Origin: an uncultured Hyphomicrobiales bacterium
Lineage (GTDB): Bacteria; Pseudomonadota; Alphaproteobacteria; Rhizobiales; Beijerinckiaceae
Assembly (NCBI GenBank): GCA_903932535.1
Contig: CAIZGR010000222.1
Span: forward strand, 1-59,823
DNA: 59,823 bases
Direction of reading: 5' to 3'
Shown here: piece after piece, positions 16,193 through 23,330 of the stretch
Position numbering within the stretch: the stretch's first letter is position 1
Layout: each line of letters begins with the position of its first letter
Notes under the pieces: generated by a model
The model's input: only the letters and a program-made list of their open reading frames with translations
Database searches by the model: none
What the model was told of the DNA's origin: nothing
Position numbers and translations under genes: made by a program

Positions 16193-16395
16193 GTTTCAAA
16201 TCGAACTTGAAGGACGTCCCCGGCACGCTGAAGCGCCAGACGCCATTGGCTTGGCTAGTTGTTTCCGATTTCACCGGGAAGGAAGGCTGGGTTCCGAAAT
16301 CCGTTGGCGAGTTGGAGCCTGAAGACGCGACGGACGGCGAGTCCGTCACAATTACCCTTCCTTCAAACATGGCGGCAGAGAAGGAACTTATCTGA
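16189..16395 (+). CDS. small hypothetical protein, 68 aa
   Basis: GTG 16189 overlaps the stop of the previous gene. 'LAWLVVSDFTGKEGWVPKSV' looks like a beta-rich core, and the tail is acidic. It is the last gene before the terminator at 16456, so it closes the early operon. No function recognised. Confidence 0.6.
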   Translation: MSFKSNLKDVPGTLKRQTPLAWLVVSDFTGKEGWVPKSVGELEPEDATDGESVTITLPSNMAAEKELI

Positions 16396-16455
16396 CCCGC
16401 CCGAGGTCGCACGCGCAAGCCTTGCCCCCAAGGCCCGCCCTGCGTGCGTCTGACT

Positions 16456-16482
16456 GGCCCGGCTTCGGCCGGGTCTTTTTTC
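16456..16482 (+). terminator. Rho-independent terminator closing the early operon
   Basis: CCCGGC (16458-16463), loop TTCG, GCCGGG (16468-16473), then a run of six T (16476-16481). Perfect 6-bp GC stem with a stable tetraloop, 60 bp after the last gene. Confidence 0.9.
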
Positions 16483-16505
16483 TCGCGAAACAATCAAAAT
16501 AACGC

Positions 16506-16534
16506 TTGCAATCTCCAAAAGTCCGCGCTATCAA
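16506..16534 (+). promoter_or_regulatory. predicted sigma70-type promoter
   Basis: TTGCAA (16506-16511), 17-bp spacer, TATCAA (16529-16534), between the terminator and the gene at 16585, where a new transcript must begin. Confidence 0.5.
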
Positions 16535-16584
16535 AATTAGGCGACGCGGCAAAGGCCGGTTGCAGACAGGCATGAGGCCCTAAG

Positions 16585-16797
16585 ATGACCAATCTCTCCG
16601 CCCAAATCGAAACTCTTCGCGAAGCCTTTGGTGGCCTCGAACGCATGAGCGACGCTCATTACAATCGCTTGGTCGCGATTCTGGACCGCGCCAGCGATGA
16701 GGCTCTGCTCGCCGCCTACAACGCCAAAATCGCGTTCGTTTCGACGCTGGCGTTCAATCGCTGCTTGCGCCGCGGCCTGATTTCCCGCGCTTCCTGA
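16585..16797 (+). CDS. small hypothetical protein, 70 aa
   Basis: ATG 16585. Entirely helical ('LSAQIETLREAFGGLERM', 'ALLAAYNAKIAFVSTLAFNR'). No clear hydrophobic membrane span, no family. It is the first gene after the terminator and predicted promoter. Confidence 0.55.
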   Translation: MTNLSAQIETLREAFGGLERMSDAHYNRLVAILDRASDEALLAAYNAKIAFVSTLAFNRCLRRGLISRAS

Positions 16798-16852
16798 GCT
16801 TTCCCGCCCCGCTCCGGCTGGGCTACCTCTCCCCTTTTTCGAGAGTCCTCCC

Positions 16853-18229
16853 ATGAGCAACCGAACTGTTGCGCTTCCCCTTACCGTCGCCGATATCGTG
16901 GATGAATACGCGGCCAAAGCCGCGAACCTCGACGGCGCCATTTCGAAATTCGAGGAAGCCCAGAACGCGATGCGCCATGCCACTTGCGTTCAAGGGGTCT
17001 ACGCCGAGAACGTGTTCACCGAGGCGCGCTTCATTCCTTCGGCAATCAAACTCAACCTCCGCAAATCGGGATGGAAAGCCGTCTATTCCCGGCTTCAAAT
17101 CGACCGGCTCGCCAGCGCCCGCGACAAGCGGCTTTTCGAGCAGACTCTAGCCGACCCGCCCGACCTGAAGATGGACAACGCAAAGGCCACGTTCGGCGAC
17201 TATCTGCTTCGTCCGCGGTTCCACGCGCTTCGCGCCCTGGCTGAATGCTTCGTCGAACTCGACCCGGCCTATAAGAGCCACTCCAAGGTCAAGATAGGCG
17301 TCGCCGGCCTGCCAAAGCGCGTCATTCTCTCCAACGTCGGCGGCTATGGCTCCTGGGGGCGAGACCGGCTCCGGGACGTCCTCAACGCCCTGGCGGCGGT
17401 TCAGAACAAGCCGCTGGTCGAGTACGCCGAGATGCAGCAAGTCGAGAAGCTCGGCGGATACGAGCACAGAGCCGGCGAGGTCGCTTTCGACGGCTCCCCG
17501 CTCAAACTCTATCGCAACGGCGAGGATGTGGAGTGGATTCCCCCGGCGCGCGGCGTCACGCTGAAGAAATATCAGAACGGCAACGGCCACGTCATTTTCG
17601 ATTCGCCAACCCTCCTCGATATCAACCGGGCTCTGGCCGAGTTCTATGGCGAGGTCTTGCCCGATGCGGAGGAGGACAACCCGCCCCGCCGGCCGAGCAC
17701 CGACGTCGCCAAAGACCTGCAATTCTATCCGACCCCGCGGGCTGTAATCGAGACCGTGCTCGATGAGATTGGCCTCTCCCCCCTTCAGGACCGCTACGTC
17801 GGCGCCCGCGTCGCGTCGAAGGTCTTGGAGCCCTCATGCGGCGATGGGCGAATCCTCGACGTTATCCGGGAGCGGGGCCACAAGGGAACCGGAATCGAAG
17901 TCGACCCGGGCCGAGCGGCAAAGGCGAAGGCAAAGGGCCATGCGGTCTTGGTCGCTAACTTCCTCGAAACCGCCGCGGCTCCGACGTTCGATTTTGTCGT
18001 CCTCAACCCACCCTTCTACGGAACCCACTGGCGAAGACACCTCAAGCAAGCGATGCTCTTCCTGGAGCCGGGCGGAACGCTTGCCTGTATCCTCCCCGCG
18101 ACCGCCGAATATGACCATAAGATAGCGAAAGAGACCGGCGGGCGCTGGCATGATTTGCCCGTCGCCAGCTTTTCCGAGAGCGGCACGAACATACCGACCG
18201 GCTATCTTGTTTGGTCGAAAAAAAGTTGA
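16853..18229 (+). CDS. DUF4942 plus SAM-dependent methyltransferase
   Basis: 458 aa. The N-terminal ~260 residues match DUF4942-type phage proteins (long helices, then 'DYLLRPRFHALRALAECF' and 'FDSPTLLDINRALAEFYG'). The C-terminal methylase has 'DLQFYPTPRAVIETVL', SAM-binding 'VLEPSCGDGRILDVIRERG' near residue 324 and N-P-P-F near 384, so an amino-methyltransferase (N6-adenine or N4-cytosine). It is the third methylase type in the window. Host defence evasion is likely. Confidence 0.85.
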   Translation: MSNRTVALPLTVADIVDEYAAKAANLDGAISKFEEAQNAMRHATCVQGVYAENVFTEARFIPSAIKLNLRKSGWKAVYSRLQIDRLASARDKRLFEQTLADPPDLKMDNAKATFGDYLLRPRFHALRALAECFVELDPAYKSHSKVKIGVAGLPKRVILSNVGGYGSWGRDRLRDVLNALAAVQNKPLVEYAEMQQVEKLGGYEHRAGEVAFDGSPLKLYRNGEDVEWIPPARGVTLKKYQNGNGHVIFDSPTLLDINRALAEFYGEVLPDAEEDNPPRRPSTDVAKDLQFYPTPRAVIETVLDEIGLSPLQDRYVGARVASKVLEPSCGDGRILDVIRERGHKGTGIEVDPGRAAKAKAKGHAVLVANFLETAAAPTFDFVVLNPPFYGTHWRRHLKQAMLFLEPGGTLACILPATAEYDHKIAKETGGRWHDLPVASFSESGTNIPTGYLVWSKKS

Positions 18230-18252
18230 TGACGAAGAGGAGGGCTGACGCA

Positions 18253-18480
18253 ATGACCCTTTCCGACCACGACCAGCGCCTCCTAGACCAGCGCTCCGGC
18301 GCCGAAATGGACAGGGCGGCTCAGCTTCGCGCCGAGTCCTCCGTGAGAGCCGGCCCCTTGCGCGGCCAGGCGGCCTATGAGGCGTCCCTCGCCGCCTGCC
18401 CGACCTATCACGACGGCTCGCCGCGGCCGGCGTGGGAGAAGCTTTGCACCGTCGCGCGGCAGAGTTGGGAGAAGGCATGA
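18253..18480 (+). CDS. small hypothetical protein, 75 aa
   Basis: ATG 18253 with GAGGAGGG upstream is preferred over ATG 18229, which overlaps the methylase stop. Charged N-terminus ('HDQRLLDQRSGAEMDRAAQL'), with two Cys later. No family recognised. The stop overlaps the next ATG. Confidence 0.55.
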   Translation: MTLSDHDQRLLDQRSGAEMDRAAQLRAESSVRAGPLRGQAAYEASLAACPTYHDGSPRPAWEKLCTVARQSWEKA

Positions 18481-18821
18481 TGCCGAACGAAATCTTTGAG
18501 CGCGCGGCCGAAGCGGCTTTCGACGCGACTGTCCCGTTCGTCGAGCGGGCTCTTGGCGAAGATGCGCCGCCCGTCCAGCGCTGGCGAGACCTGGCGCCCA
18601 AAGCGGCGGAGCGCGAAATCTATCGGGCGATTGTCCGCGCCACTCTTGAGGCCATCCGGGAGCCGTCAGAGGCCATGTGTGAGGCCGGGCGCGAGTCCGA
18701 CTTGCTGGAATGGAGCTTGGAGTCCGGCGAGGGGCTCGACGCGGTGAACGTCGACAACGCATGGCGGGCGATGGTCGACGTGATTCTGAGCCCTCGGAAC
18801 GTGGGGGAAAACCGGAAGTGA
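18477..18821 (+). CDS. hypothetical protein, 114 aa
   Basis: Two adjacent ATG codons (18477 and 18480). Helical and soluble: 'IFERAAEAAFDATVPFVERA' and 'YRAIVRATLEAIREPSEAM'. Small phage proteins of this general make-up are common, but I do not recognise a defined family. Overlapping start and stop indicate co-translation. Confidence 0.55.
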   Translation: MMPNEIFERAAEAAFDATVPFVERALGEDAPPVQRWRDLAPKAAEREIYRAIVRATLEAIREPSEAMCEAGRESDLLEWSLESGEGLDAVNVDNAWRAMVDVILSPRNVGENRK

Positions 18822-19213
18822 GCGCGCCTGTCCGCCTACAGCTTTCCCGCCGCAAAGGCTTCGACCTTCAAGCATGGAGCCGGGAAGTCAACGGTCTGCC
18901 GGCGGTCAATGTCTCGCGGCCTTCGATTTTTGGCAATCCGTTCTCGATATTGCCGAACCAGCCTCCTGGGCGGACGTTCTCTTCTGGAATCGTTATGAGC
19001 GGCGACCAAGTGTGGGGAGGCTACACAGCGGTCCCGACCGTCGAGGACGCCGTCGCCTGCTTTCGCGAGTTGCTGAACATCCCCGGGCCTCGCACGAGCG
19101 CAATCCACGAGCGCCTTCCGAAGCTTCGCGGCCACAATCTGGCTTGCTGGTGCAAGGTCGACGCGCGATGGTGTCACGCCGACGTTCTCCTCGAACTTGC
19201 GAACGCGCCATGA
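18818..19213 (+). CDS. DUF4326 protein
   Basis: 131 aa from GTG 18818. 'VNVSRPSIFGNPFSI', 'EDAVACFRELLN' and 'LPKLRGHNLACWCKVDARW' with C-H-A-D-V-L-L-E are the DUF4326 signature (RP-x-GNPF ... LRG-x-NLACWC ... CHAD). Members occur in many phages and bacteria; the function is unproven. A Cys/His cluster at the C-terminus suggests a metal site. Confidence 0.85.
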   Translation: MSAPVRLQLSRRKGFDLQAWSREVNGLPAVNVSRPSIFGNPFSILPNQPPGRTFSSGIVMSGDQVWGGYTAVPTVEDAVACFRELLNIPGPRTSAIHERLPKLRGHNLACWCKVDARWCHADVLLELANAP

Positions 19214-19425
19214 GCGCGCCCGCGGTCTTCGACTTCGACGCCATCCGAAAGGTGATGGCGAACGCGCCTGAGCCCCTCGAACCAACCTCCACTGCGAAAC
19301 CTGCACCTGCGTGCGAGACCTGCAATGGCGCCGGCTGGATTGACGAAAGCCTCGGTGGCATCGCGACGTCGGGCTGGGTAGTCTGCCCCGACTGCGAAAA
19401 TCCCGAGAAGCTGGACCATCCATGA
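19210..19425 (+). CDS. small zinc-finger-like protein
   Basis: 71 aa. C-E-T-C-N-G-A-G-W and C-P-D-C-E form two Cys pairs 31 residues apart, as in DnaJ-type zinc ribbons. Overlapping start with the DUF4326 gene. Probably binds nucleic acid or a protein partner; no family named. Confidence 0.6.
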   Translation: MSAPAVFDFDAIRKVMANAPEPLEPTSTAKPAPACETCNGAGWIDESLGGIATSGWVVCPDCENPEKLDHP

Positions 19426-19703
19426 CCGAACCCTCCCCCGCCGACACCCTCCGCGCCGCTGGCGAGGCCCTTCTAGGCCCGTCATGGCCCAGCTCCCTCG
19501 CCAAGCTCCTCGACGTCGACAAGCGGCGCCTAGAGCGCATGGCGGCCGGCAAGGCGGAGGTCCCGGCGGGCATTCTCTACGACGCCGCGACGATTTGCGA
19601 GGCGTGCGCCGGCCATGCGCAGGAGGAACGCGCGAGCCGGCTCAGGCACGCCGTCTATGCGCTCCGCAAGGCGGCGGACGTGCTGTTCGCGGCGCAGGGG
19701 TGA
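19422..19703 (+). CDS. small HTH-like protein, 93 aa
   Basis: 'SWPSSLAKLLDVDKRRLERM' then 'AAGKAEVPAGILYD' resembles short phage proteins with a degenerate Xre-type helix-turn-helix. The C-terminus is helical and basic. Start ATG 19422 overlaps the previous stop. Confidence 0.6.
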   Translation: MTEPSPADTLRAAGEALLGPSWPSSLAKLLDVDKRRLERMAAGKAEVPAGILYDAATICEACAGHAQEERASRLRHAVYALRKAADVLFAAQG

Positions 19704-19724
19704 CATGACAGGAAAGGAAATCCG

Positions 19725-19952
19725 ATGCGAAACTTTGAAGTCGAAAAGCGAGCCGACGAGGCGGACCTCGCCATCTTCCGCGCGGTCGGGGCGGTCGAGG
19801 CACTTATCGAAAGTCTCCTCGCGTCGACGCCGGGAGACCGATACGCCAAAGCCCGGTCAAAGCTGATTGAGGCCAAGATTGACATGCAGGCCGCCCGCGG
19901 GCCGTGCCGCGCCCTCATGGACCCGCAGCGCGTCAAGGACACCGCCGGCTGA
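19725..19952 (+). CDS. small hypothetical protein, 75 aa
   Basis: ATG 19725 follows AGGAAAGGAAATCCG. Helical and charged ('AIFRAVGAVEALIESLLAS', 'KARSKLIEAKIDMQ'). The family is not recognised. It is the last gene before the long non-coding region. Confidence 0.55.
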   Translation: MRNFEVEKRADEADLAIFRAVGAVEALIESLLASTPGDRYAKARSKLIEAKIDMQAARGPCRALMDPQRVKDTAG

Positions 19953-20313
19953 CCCGTGCCCGTCCTGGCCCGATTCCCGCCCGTCCACGGCCATTTCGGC
20001 GCCGATGCTCACCCGCTCGTCGCCCTCCCTCCCCCTATTTTTCCAGCTTTACGAAAAATTCCAACTGACCCCTTTCGCACCCCTCGGAACACCCGAAAAC
20101 AGCCATTGCGTCCGACAAGGCTTTCAGGCATCAAAAAAGGGTAAGCTGAGCGAACATGCGGCGGCCGAAAATTAGCCCCCCAGCCCAATTCGGCCCCGCC
20201 CTCAGCAATCCGAAGCCCCTGCTCAACTCTACACGCAGCGTCCGCCCTTTGTTCGAGCGGAACGGAAAATTTGCGCCTGTTTTCAAGCGCGTCTTCTCAT
20301 CGAAAATCAGCGC

Positions 20314-20341
20314 TTGACAGACTTCTCCGGCGCGTTAAAAT
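20314..20341 (+). promoter_or_regulatory. predicted strong sigma70-type promoter
   Basis: Perfect TTGACA (20314-20319), 16-bp spacer, TAAAAT (20336-20341). It is about 350 bp ahead of the next gene, so the transcript has a long leader or includes a small RNA. Confidence 0.6.
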
Positions 20342-20393
20342 GAAGCGCTGTTTATACAATCAAATCTTTGTTCTTGACACTACCCTTTGCGAG

Positions 20394-20465
20394 TTCGGAG
20401 GCGTGCGCTGAAGCGCCTTAAGCGCGCTCTTCCACGCTGCGACGCGCAAGACGCTAGCCTCCGAA
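20394..20465 (+). ncRNA. candidate structured RNA or protein site
   Basis: TTCGGAGGC (20394-20402) pairs perfectly with GCCTCCGAA (20457-20465) across 54 bases that contain further GCGC-rich self-complementary pieces (GCGCT/AGCGC around 20405-20425). It lies about 50 bp downstream of the predicted promoter. Whether it acts as RNA or DNA is not known. Confidence 0.35.
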
Positions 20466-20643
20466 ACGACGGGATGTGGATATATAGGTGTGGGGTGAAA
20501 TTCCTCTCGCTGGCATCTTAATTCCGAAATCGACGCCGAATTTTCCGCGCGGACCTATCTGGCTTGGCGATGGATTTTCGCCTCGACCTATCAGAAATCG
20601 AGAAGTGCCTGTTCGGTCACATATCTGCCCAGACTTAAATGTG

Positions 20644-20663
20644 TGCGGTATTCCAATACCGCA
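20644..20663. promoter_or_regulatory. 20-bp perfect palindrome, likely operator
   Basis: TGCGGTATT-CC-AATACCGCA, 29 bp before the TTG start of the next gene. A related palindrome, CGGTATC-CA-GATACCG, lies at 21075-21090 inside that gene. Both share the half-site CGGTAT. Confidence 0.6.
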
Positions 20664-20691
20664 TGAGGCTAATCCACGACGGAGAGGCGTC

Positions 20692-21192
20692 TTGAATTAC
20701 GTCGAACATGACCCGCCTATCATCACGCCGGAGCGGCTTGCGAAAATGGGCGAGGCTTCAAATAGCGTCGCGATTTCCGAAAAGGCGCCGACGTCTCTTG
20801 CTCTTGCGAAAGAGCTTGGAACGATGAAGGACGCTGACAAGGATACGGTGATTATGGCCCAGGCGGGCTTAATCGAGTTCCTGGCCGGTGCTGTTCATGC
20901 GCTGAAAGCGAAATTGCCCGACCGGAAAAAAATGCTCGGGCTCGCGATGGAAAAGGATGCGGAGATTGCGAGGCTGAGGGCTGAGCTTGAAGCGGCCGGG
21001 CGCGCGAACGTGTTGAAGGTCTCCGTCGACTCCGACGAAATCGTTCGGTCAATCCACGCGACGTGCGCGCATTACGGTATCCAGATACCGCAACCGGTTC
21101 CCTCCCCCACCAATGCTCTCTTCCGCGCCTTCTCCTCCGAACCGTCCCAAGAGCCGACTTTCGGCGCCGCCGGCTGGATGGCGCCGCACTGA
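20692..21192 (+). CDS. hypothetical protein, 166 aa
   Basis: TTG 20692 is preceded by GGAGAGG at seven bases; an upstream extension would run through the operator-like palindrome. Contains 'IEFLAGAVHALKAKLPDRKK' and a coiled-coil stretch ('EIARLRAELEAAGRANVLKV'). C-terminus Pro/Ser-rich. No membrane segment long enough to call, no family. A palindrome at 21075-21090 lies within it. Confidence 0.55.
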   Translation: MNYVEHDPPIITPERLAKMGEASNSVAISEKAPTSLALAKELGTMKDADKDTVIMAQAGLIEFLAGAVHALKAKLPDRKKMLGLAMEKDAEIARLRAELEAAGRANVLKVSVDSDEIVRSIHATCAHYGIQIPQPVPSPTNALFRAFSSEPSQEPTFGAAGWMAPH

Positions 21193-21293
21193 TGCAAGCG
21201 GTGGTCGCGGTTCCCGAACTCAATCTCGAACTCGCCGCCGGCTTAATCATCTTTGCCGCCCTTATCGCGCTGGCGCCGTTCGCGGCAAAATAG
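21192..21293 (+). CDS. 33-aa single-span membrane peptide
   Basis: ATG 21192 overlaps the previous stop. Nearly the whole peptide is one hydrophobic span ('LELAAGLIIFAALIALAPFA'). Position next to another membrane protein suggests a role at the membrane, perhaps in lysis control, but this is only inferred. Confidence 0.5.
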   Translation: MQAVVAVPELNLELAAGLIIFAALIALAPFAAK

Positions 21294-21304
21294 GGAGCCC
21301 GGAA

Positions 21305-21547
21305 ATGTCGCTCGACCCCGTAGGCTTCATGATTCTCGCCGGGGGAGCCTTCGCGGCTTTCCAATTTTCGCGCTGGTCGAGCGCTCGGCGCCAGACTGAA
21401 GCGGATGCCGACGATCTTGAACGGCTCAACGCGCGCATCGCCGCCAGTATCGAGGCGCAGCGCGCCGCGGTCGACCCGGCATTTGAAACGCCGGTTATCA
21501 GGGCGCTTCAGGCCGGGCGGAAACCCTCGACGAAGAGAGCCCGCTGA
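21305..21547 (+). CDS. small membrane-anchored protein, 80 aa
   Basis: ATG 21305 with GGGAG upstream. N-terminal hydrophobic segment ('PVGFMILAGGAFAAFQFS') then a charged helix ('ADDLERLNARIAASIEAQR'). One span and a cytoplasmic or periplasmic helical tail; could be a holin or spanin component, without proof. Confidence 0.55.
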   Translation: MSLDPVGFMILAGGAFAAFQFSRWSSARRQTEADADDLERLNARIAASIEAQRAAVDPAFETPVIRALQAGRKPSTKRAR

Positions 21548-21669
21548 CGCCCGCGCCATCAACCCCGAAAGGCCCGGCTGCAATGTGGTTCCGCTCGCCG
21601 GCTTTGCGCCGCCTCGACGCTATCGAGGCAAGCCTGTTGTCCCGATTCCTGCTCTTGGAGAAGAAAATC

Positions 21670-22059
21670 ATGTCCGAATTCGACACCCTCTCCGCCGACG
21701 TCGCCTCGCTGAAGGCTTCCGCCGACGCCAACGCGGCCAAGGTCGACATCCTCATCGCGGCGCAGACGACCATCGCCAAGCAGGTTTCCGACCTGAAGGC
21801 TCAGCTTGCCGCGGCGCTCGCCGCCGTCCCGACCGGCACGACCGACGCGCAGCTTTCGGCGCTCGACGCGAGCGTGACCGCGATTCAGACCGAAATCGCC
21901 GCGACCAACACCAAGCTCGACGCCGCCTCGGCGCCGGCCACGACCGCCTCGACCGGGACCGTTACCGCGAGCCCGAGTGTGACGGCGATCGCCAGCGTGA
22001 CCCCGGCGGCGAGCGTCTCTGCGGCGGCGCCGACGTCGACGGCTGCGCCTTCGACCTGA
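21670..22059 (+). CDS. coiled-coil protein with Ala/Thr/Ser-rich tail
   Basis: 129 aa from ATG 21670 (GGAGAAG six bases upstream); ATG 21583 would add 29 residues. Heptad-like 'FDTLSADVASLKASADANAA' and 'LSALDASVTAIQTEIAATN' are followed by a low-complexity Ala/Thr/Ser/Val tail. Similar small proteins are common beside phage lysis genes. No enzyme motif. Confidence 0.65.
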   Translation: MSEFDTLSADVASLKASADANAAKVDILIAAQTTIAKQVSDLKAQLAAALAAVPTGTTDAQLSALDASVTAIQTEIAATNTKLDAASAPATTASTGTVTASPSVTAIASVTPAASVSAAAPTSTAAPST

Positions 22060-22124
22060 CGCGCAAAGAAATGGCGGCGAAATCTGCCATTACGCAATTC
22101 GCCGCTTTGAGCGCCTAGCGCCAT

Positions 22125-22200
22125 CGAACCAGGCAGTGGGCTCCCGAAGAAATCGGGGAGTGTGCGGCTTACCACACCGGGGCGAAAGCCCGCGCTCAAG
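22125..22200 (+). ncRNA. candidate structured RNA of three hairpins
   Basis: In the 161-bp gap between two plus-strand genes: CTCCCGA/TCGGGGAG (22141-22160, one bulge, loop AGAAA), GTGTG/CACAC (22160-22177) and GGGC-GAAA-GCCC with a GNRA loop (about 22180-22191). I do not match it to a known riboswitch class. It may be a leader structure controlling the gene at 22221. Confidence 0.4.
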
Positions 22201-22220
22201 GCTCTATCGCGAGGAAACCA

Positions 22221-22478
22221 ATGCCGTGGAACGAGGCTGAGAATCGGGTCGCGCTAGAGGCGTGGAAAGCGAGCGGCGGAGTGCGGACGAAGAACCGACC
22301 CGATGGTTGGCCGACGCGCCGTTCCGTCGAATGGTGGACGCCGGCAGAGGCCGCCATCAGTGCCGCAATGAATGCGGTCGAGGATGCAGGCGCCAGCGTT
22401 TATTTGACAAAGGCCGTGACGCTTCTCGGCGATGCCCGGGAGGCTCTTGCGGATCACGTCGAGGGCAATGGAGGCTGA
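22221..22478 (+). CDS. small hypothetical protein, 85 aa
   Basis: ATG 22221 after a GAGGAAACC ribosome site. 'VALEAWKASGGVRTKNRPDG' and 'WWTPAEAAISAAMNAVEDAG'. No family recognised. It lies directly downstream of the candidate hairpin RNA. Confidence 0.55.
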   Translation: MPWNEAENRVALEAWKASGGVRTKNRPDGWPTRRSVEWWTPAEAAISAAMNAVEDAGASVYLTKAVTLLGDAREALADHVEGNGG

Positions 22479-22479
22479 C

Positions 22480-22806
22480 GTGGCGAAGTTGAAGCGCTAT
22501 GAGGTGCTCGGCATTAAGCTCGGCTGGTCGCATTGGTGTACGGGTTGCAACAAGGAACACCTAATCGCCGTCGAGCAGCCGTTTTCCAACGGCGCACGCT
22601 GGACGTTCGATGGCAACGAGTCCGCTCCTACGTTCTCGCCGAGCGTCAACATCCGCACGGGGCCTTACCCGTGGGACCCCAACGAAACCGACCACGGGTG
22701 CGTGGATGTCTGCCATTATTTCCTGCGCGCTGGCGTGATTGAATATCTCGGCGATTGCACGCACGCGCTGAGCGGAAAATCCGTCCCGCTTCCCGATTTG
22801 CCCTGA
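22480..22806 (+). CDS. DUF6527-like phage protein
   Basis: 108 aa from GTG 22480 (GGAGG five bases upstream). 'WCTGCNKEHLIAV', 'WTFDGNESAPTFSPSVNIR', 'CHYFLRAGVIEYLGDCTHAL' and 'SGKSVPLPD' follow a small Cys/His family found in many phages, now named DUF6527. The Cys and His positions suggest a zinc site. Function unknown. Confidence 0.75.
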   Translation: MAKLKRYEVLGIKLGWSHWCTGCNKEHLIAVEQPFSNGARWTFDGNESAPTFSPSVNIRTGPYPWDPNETDHGCVDVCHYFLRAGVIEYLGDCTHALSGKSVPLPDLP

Positions 22807-22812
22807 GGCTCC

Positions 22813-23016
22813 ATGCACGTCGACGACGCCACCGCCCGTCGTTTTATGGCGACGCAGCTAGCAATGGACGTCGATATGCACCTAAGCGAAGGCGGGCGTG
22901 TTTTCGACAAGGCGTTCGCCGGTCAAGTCGAGCGCTTCGAGAAATGGATTGAAGGCGCCGACCGCGCGCTTGAGGCGGTGTTTGCGAGGAAGGGAGACCA
23001 ATGCCCGAGCCGCTGA
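22813..23016 (+). CDS. small hypothetical protein, 67 aa
   Basis: ATG 22813. Helical, charged ('FAGQVERFEKWIEGADRALE'). It overlaps the next gene by 16 bases. No family recognised. Confidence 0.5.
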   Translation: MHVDDATARRFMATQLAMDVDMHLSEGGRVFDKAFAGQVERFEKWIEGADRALEAVFARKGDQCPSR

Positions 23017-23225
23017 GCGCCGCCGACCAAGCCAAGGCGAAAATCGAAAGAGACCTCGCCTACTGGCGTGAGCGGGCAGGCTGGACCGACACTCAATTCC
23101 TTGCCGACTATTGCAGGAATGCGCGCGACGTCGCCATTCATCAAGTCATCTTCATTGAGCAGGGGATCGCCGCCGAGAAAGCGGTCGAGGACATCATCAA
23201 ACAAACCGGCTCCGAAGAGGGCTGA
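23001..23225 (+). CDS. small hypothetical protein, 74 aa
   Basis: ATG 23001 with AAGGGAG upstream. 'KIERDLAYWRERAGWTDTQF' and 'IEQGIAAEKAVEDIIKQTG' are helical. No family recognised. It precedes the ctrA-like gene by 105 bp, a gap with no strong terminator. Confidence 0.5.
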   Translation: MPEPLSAADQAKAKIERDLAYWRERAGWTDTQFLADYCRNARDVAIHQVIFIEQGIAAEKAVEDIIKQTGSEEG

Positions 23226-23330
23226 CTTTCGAGTTCCAACCAATCCCCTCCCAAGGGGGAAGCGCCGCCGGGGCTTCAGGTTCCCGCGTACCCCGGCGCC
23301 TGCCTTCAAGCAACCAAGACAGGAGCAAAC

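Larger units (their letters stand above)
19953..20691. other. 739-bp non-coding regulatory region
   Basis: No convincing gene on either strand. It contains a predicted promoter (20314-20341), a long-armed inverted repeat (20394-20465), a 20-bp palindrome (20644-20663) and four TTAA tetramers (20335, 20418, 20518, 20635), which are rare in this GC-rich genome. The first 350 bp are pyrimidine-rich with no visible structure. Candidate site for a small RNA, replication origin or master control region. Confidence 0.6.

Noticed and set aside
22060..22220. tRNA gene
   Set aside because: A TTCGA-like piece occurs on the complement near 22124, but the T stem does not pair and no acceptor or anticodon stem can be built.
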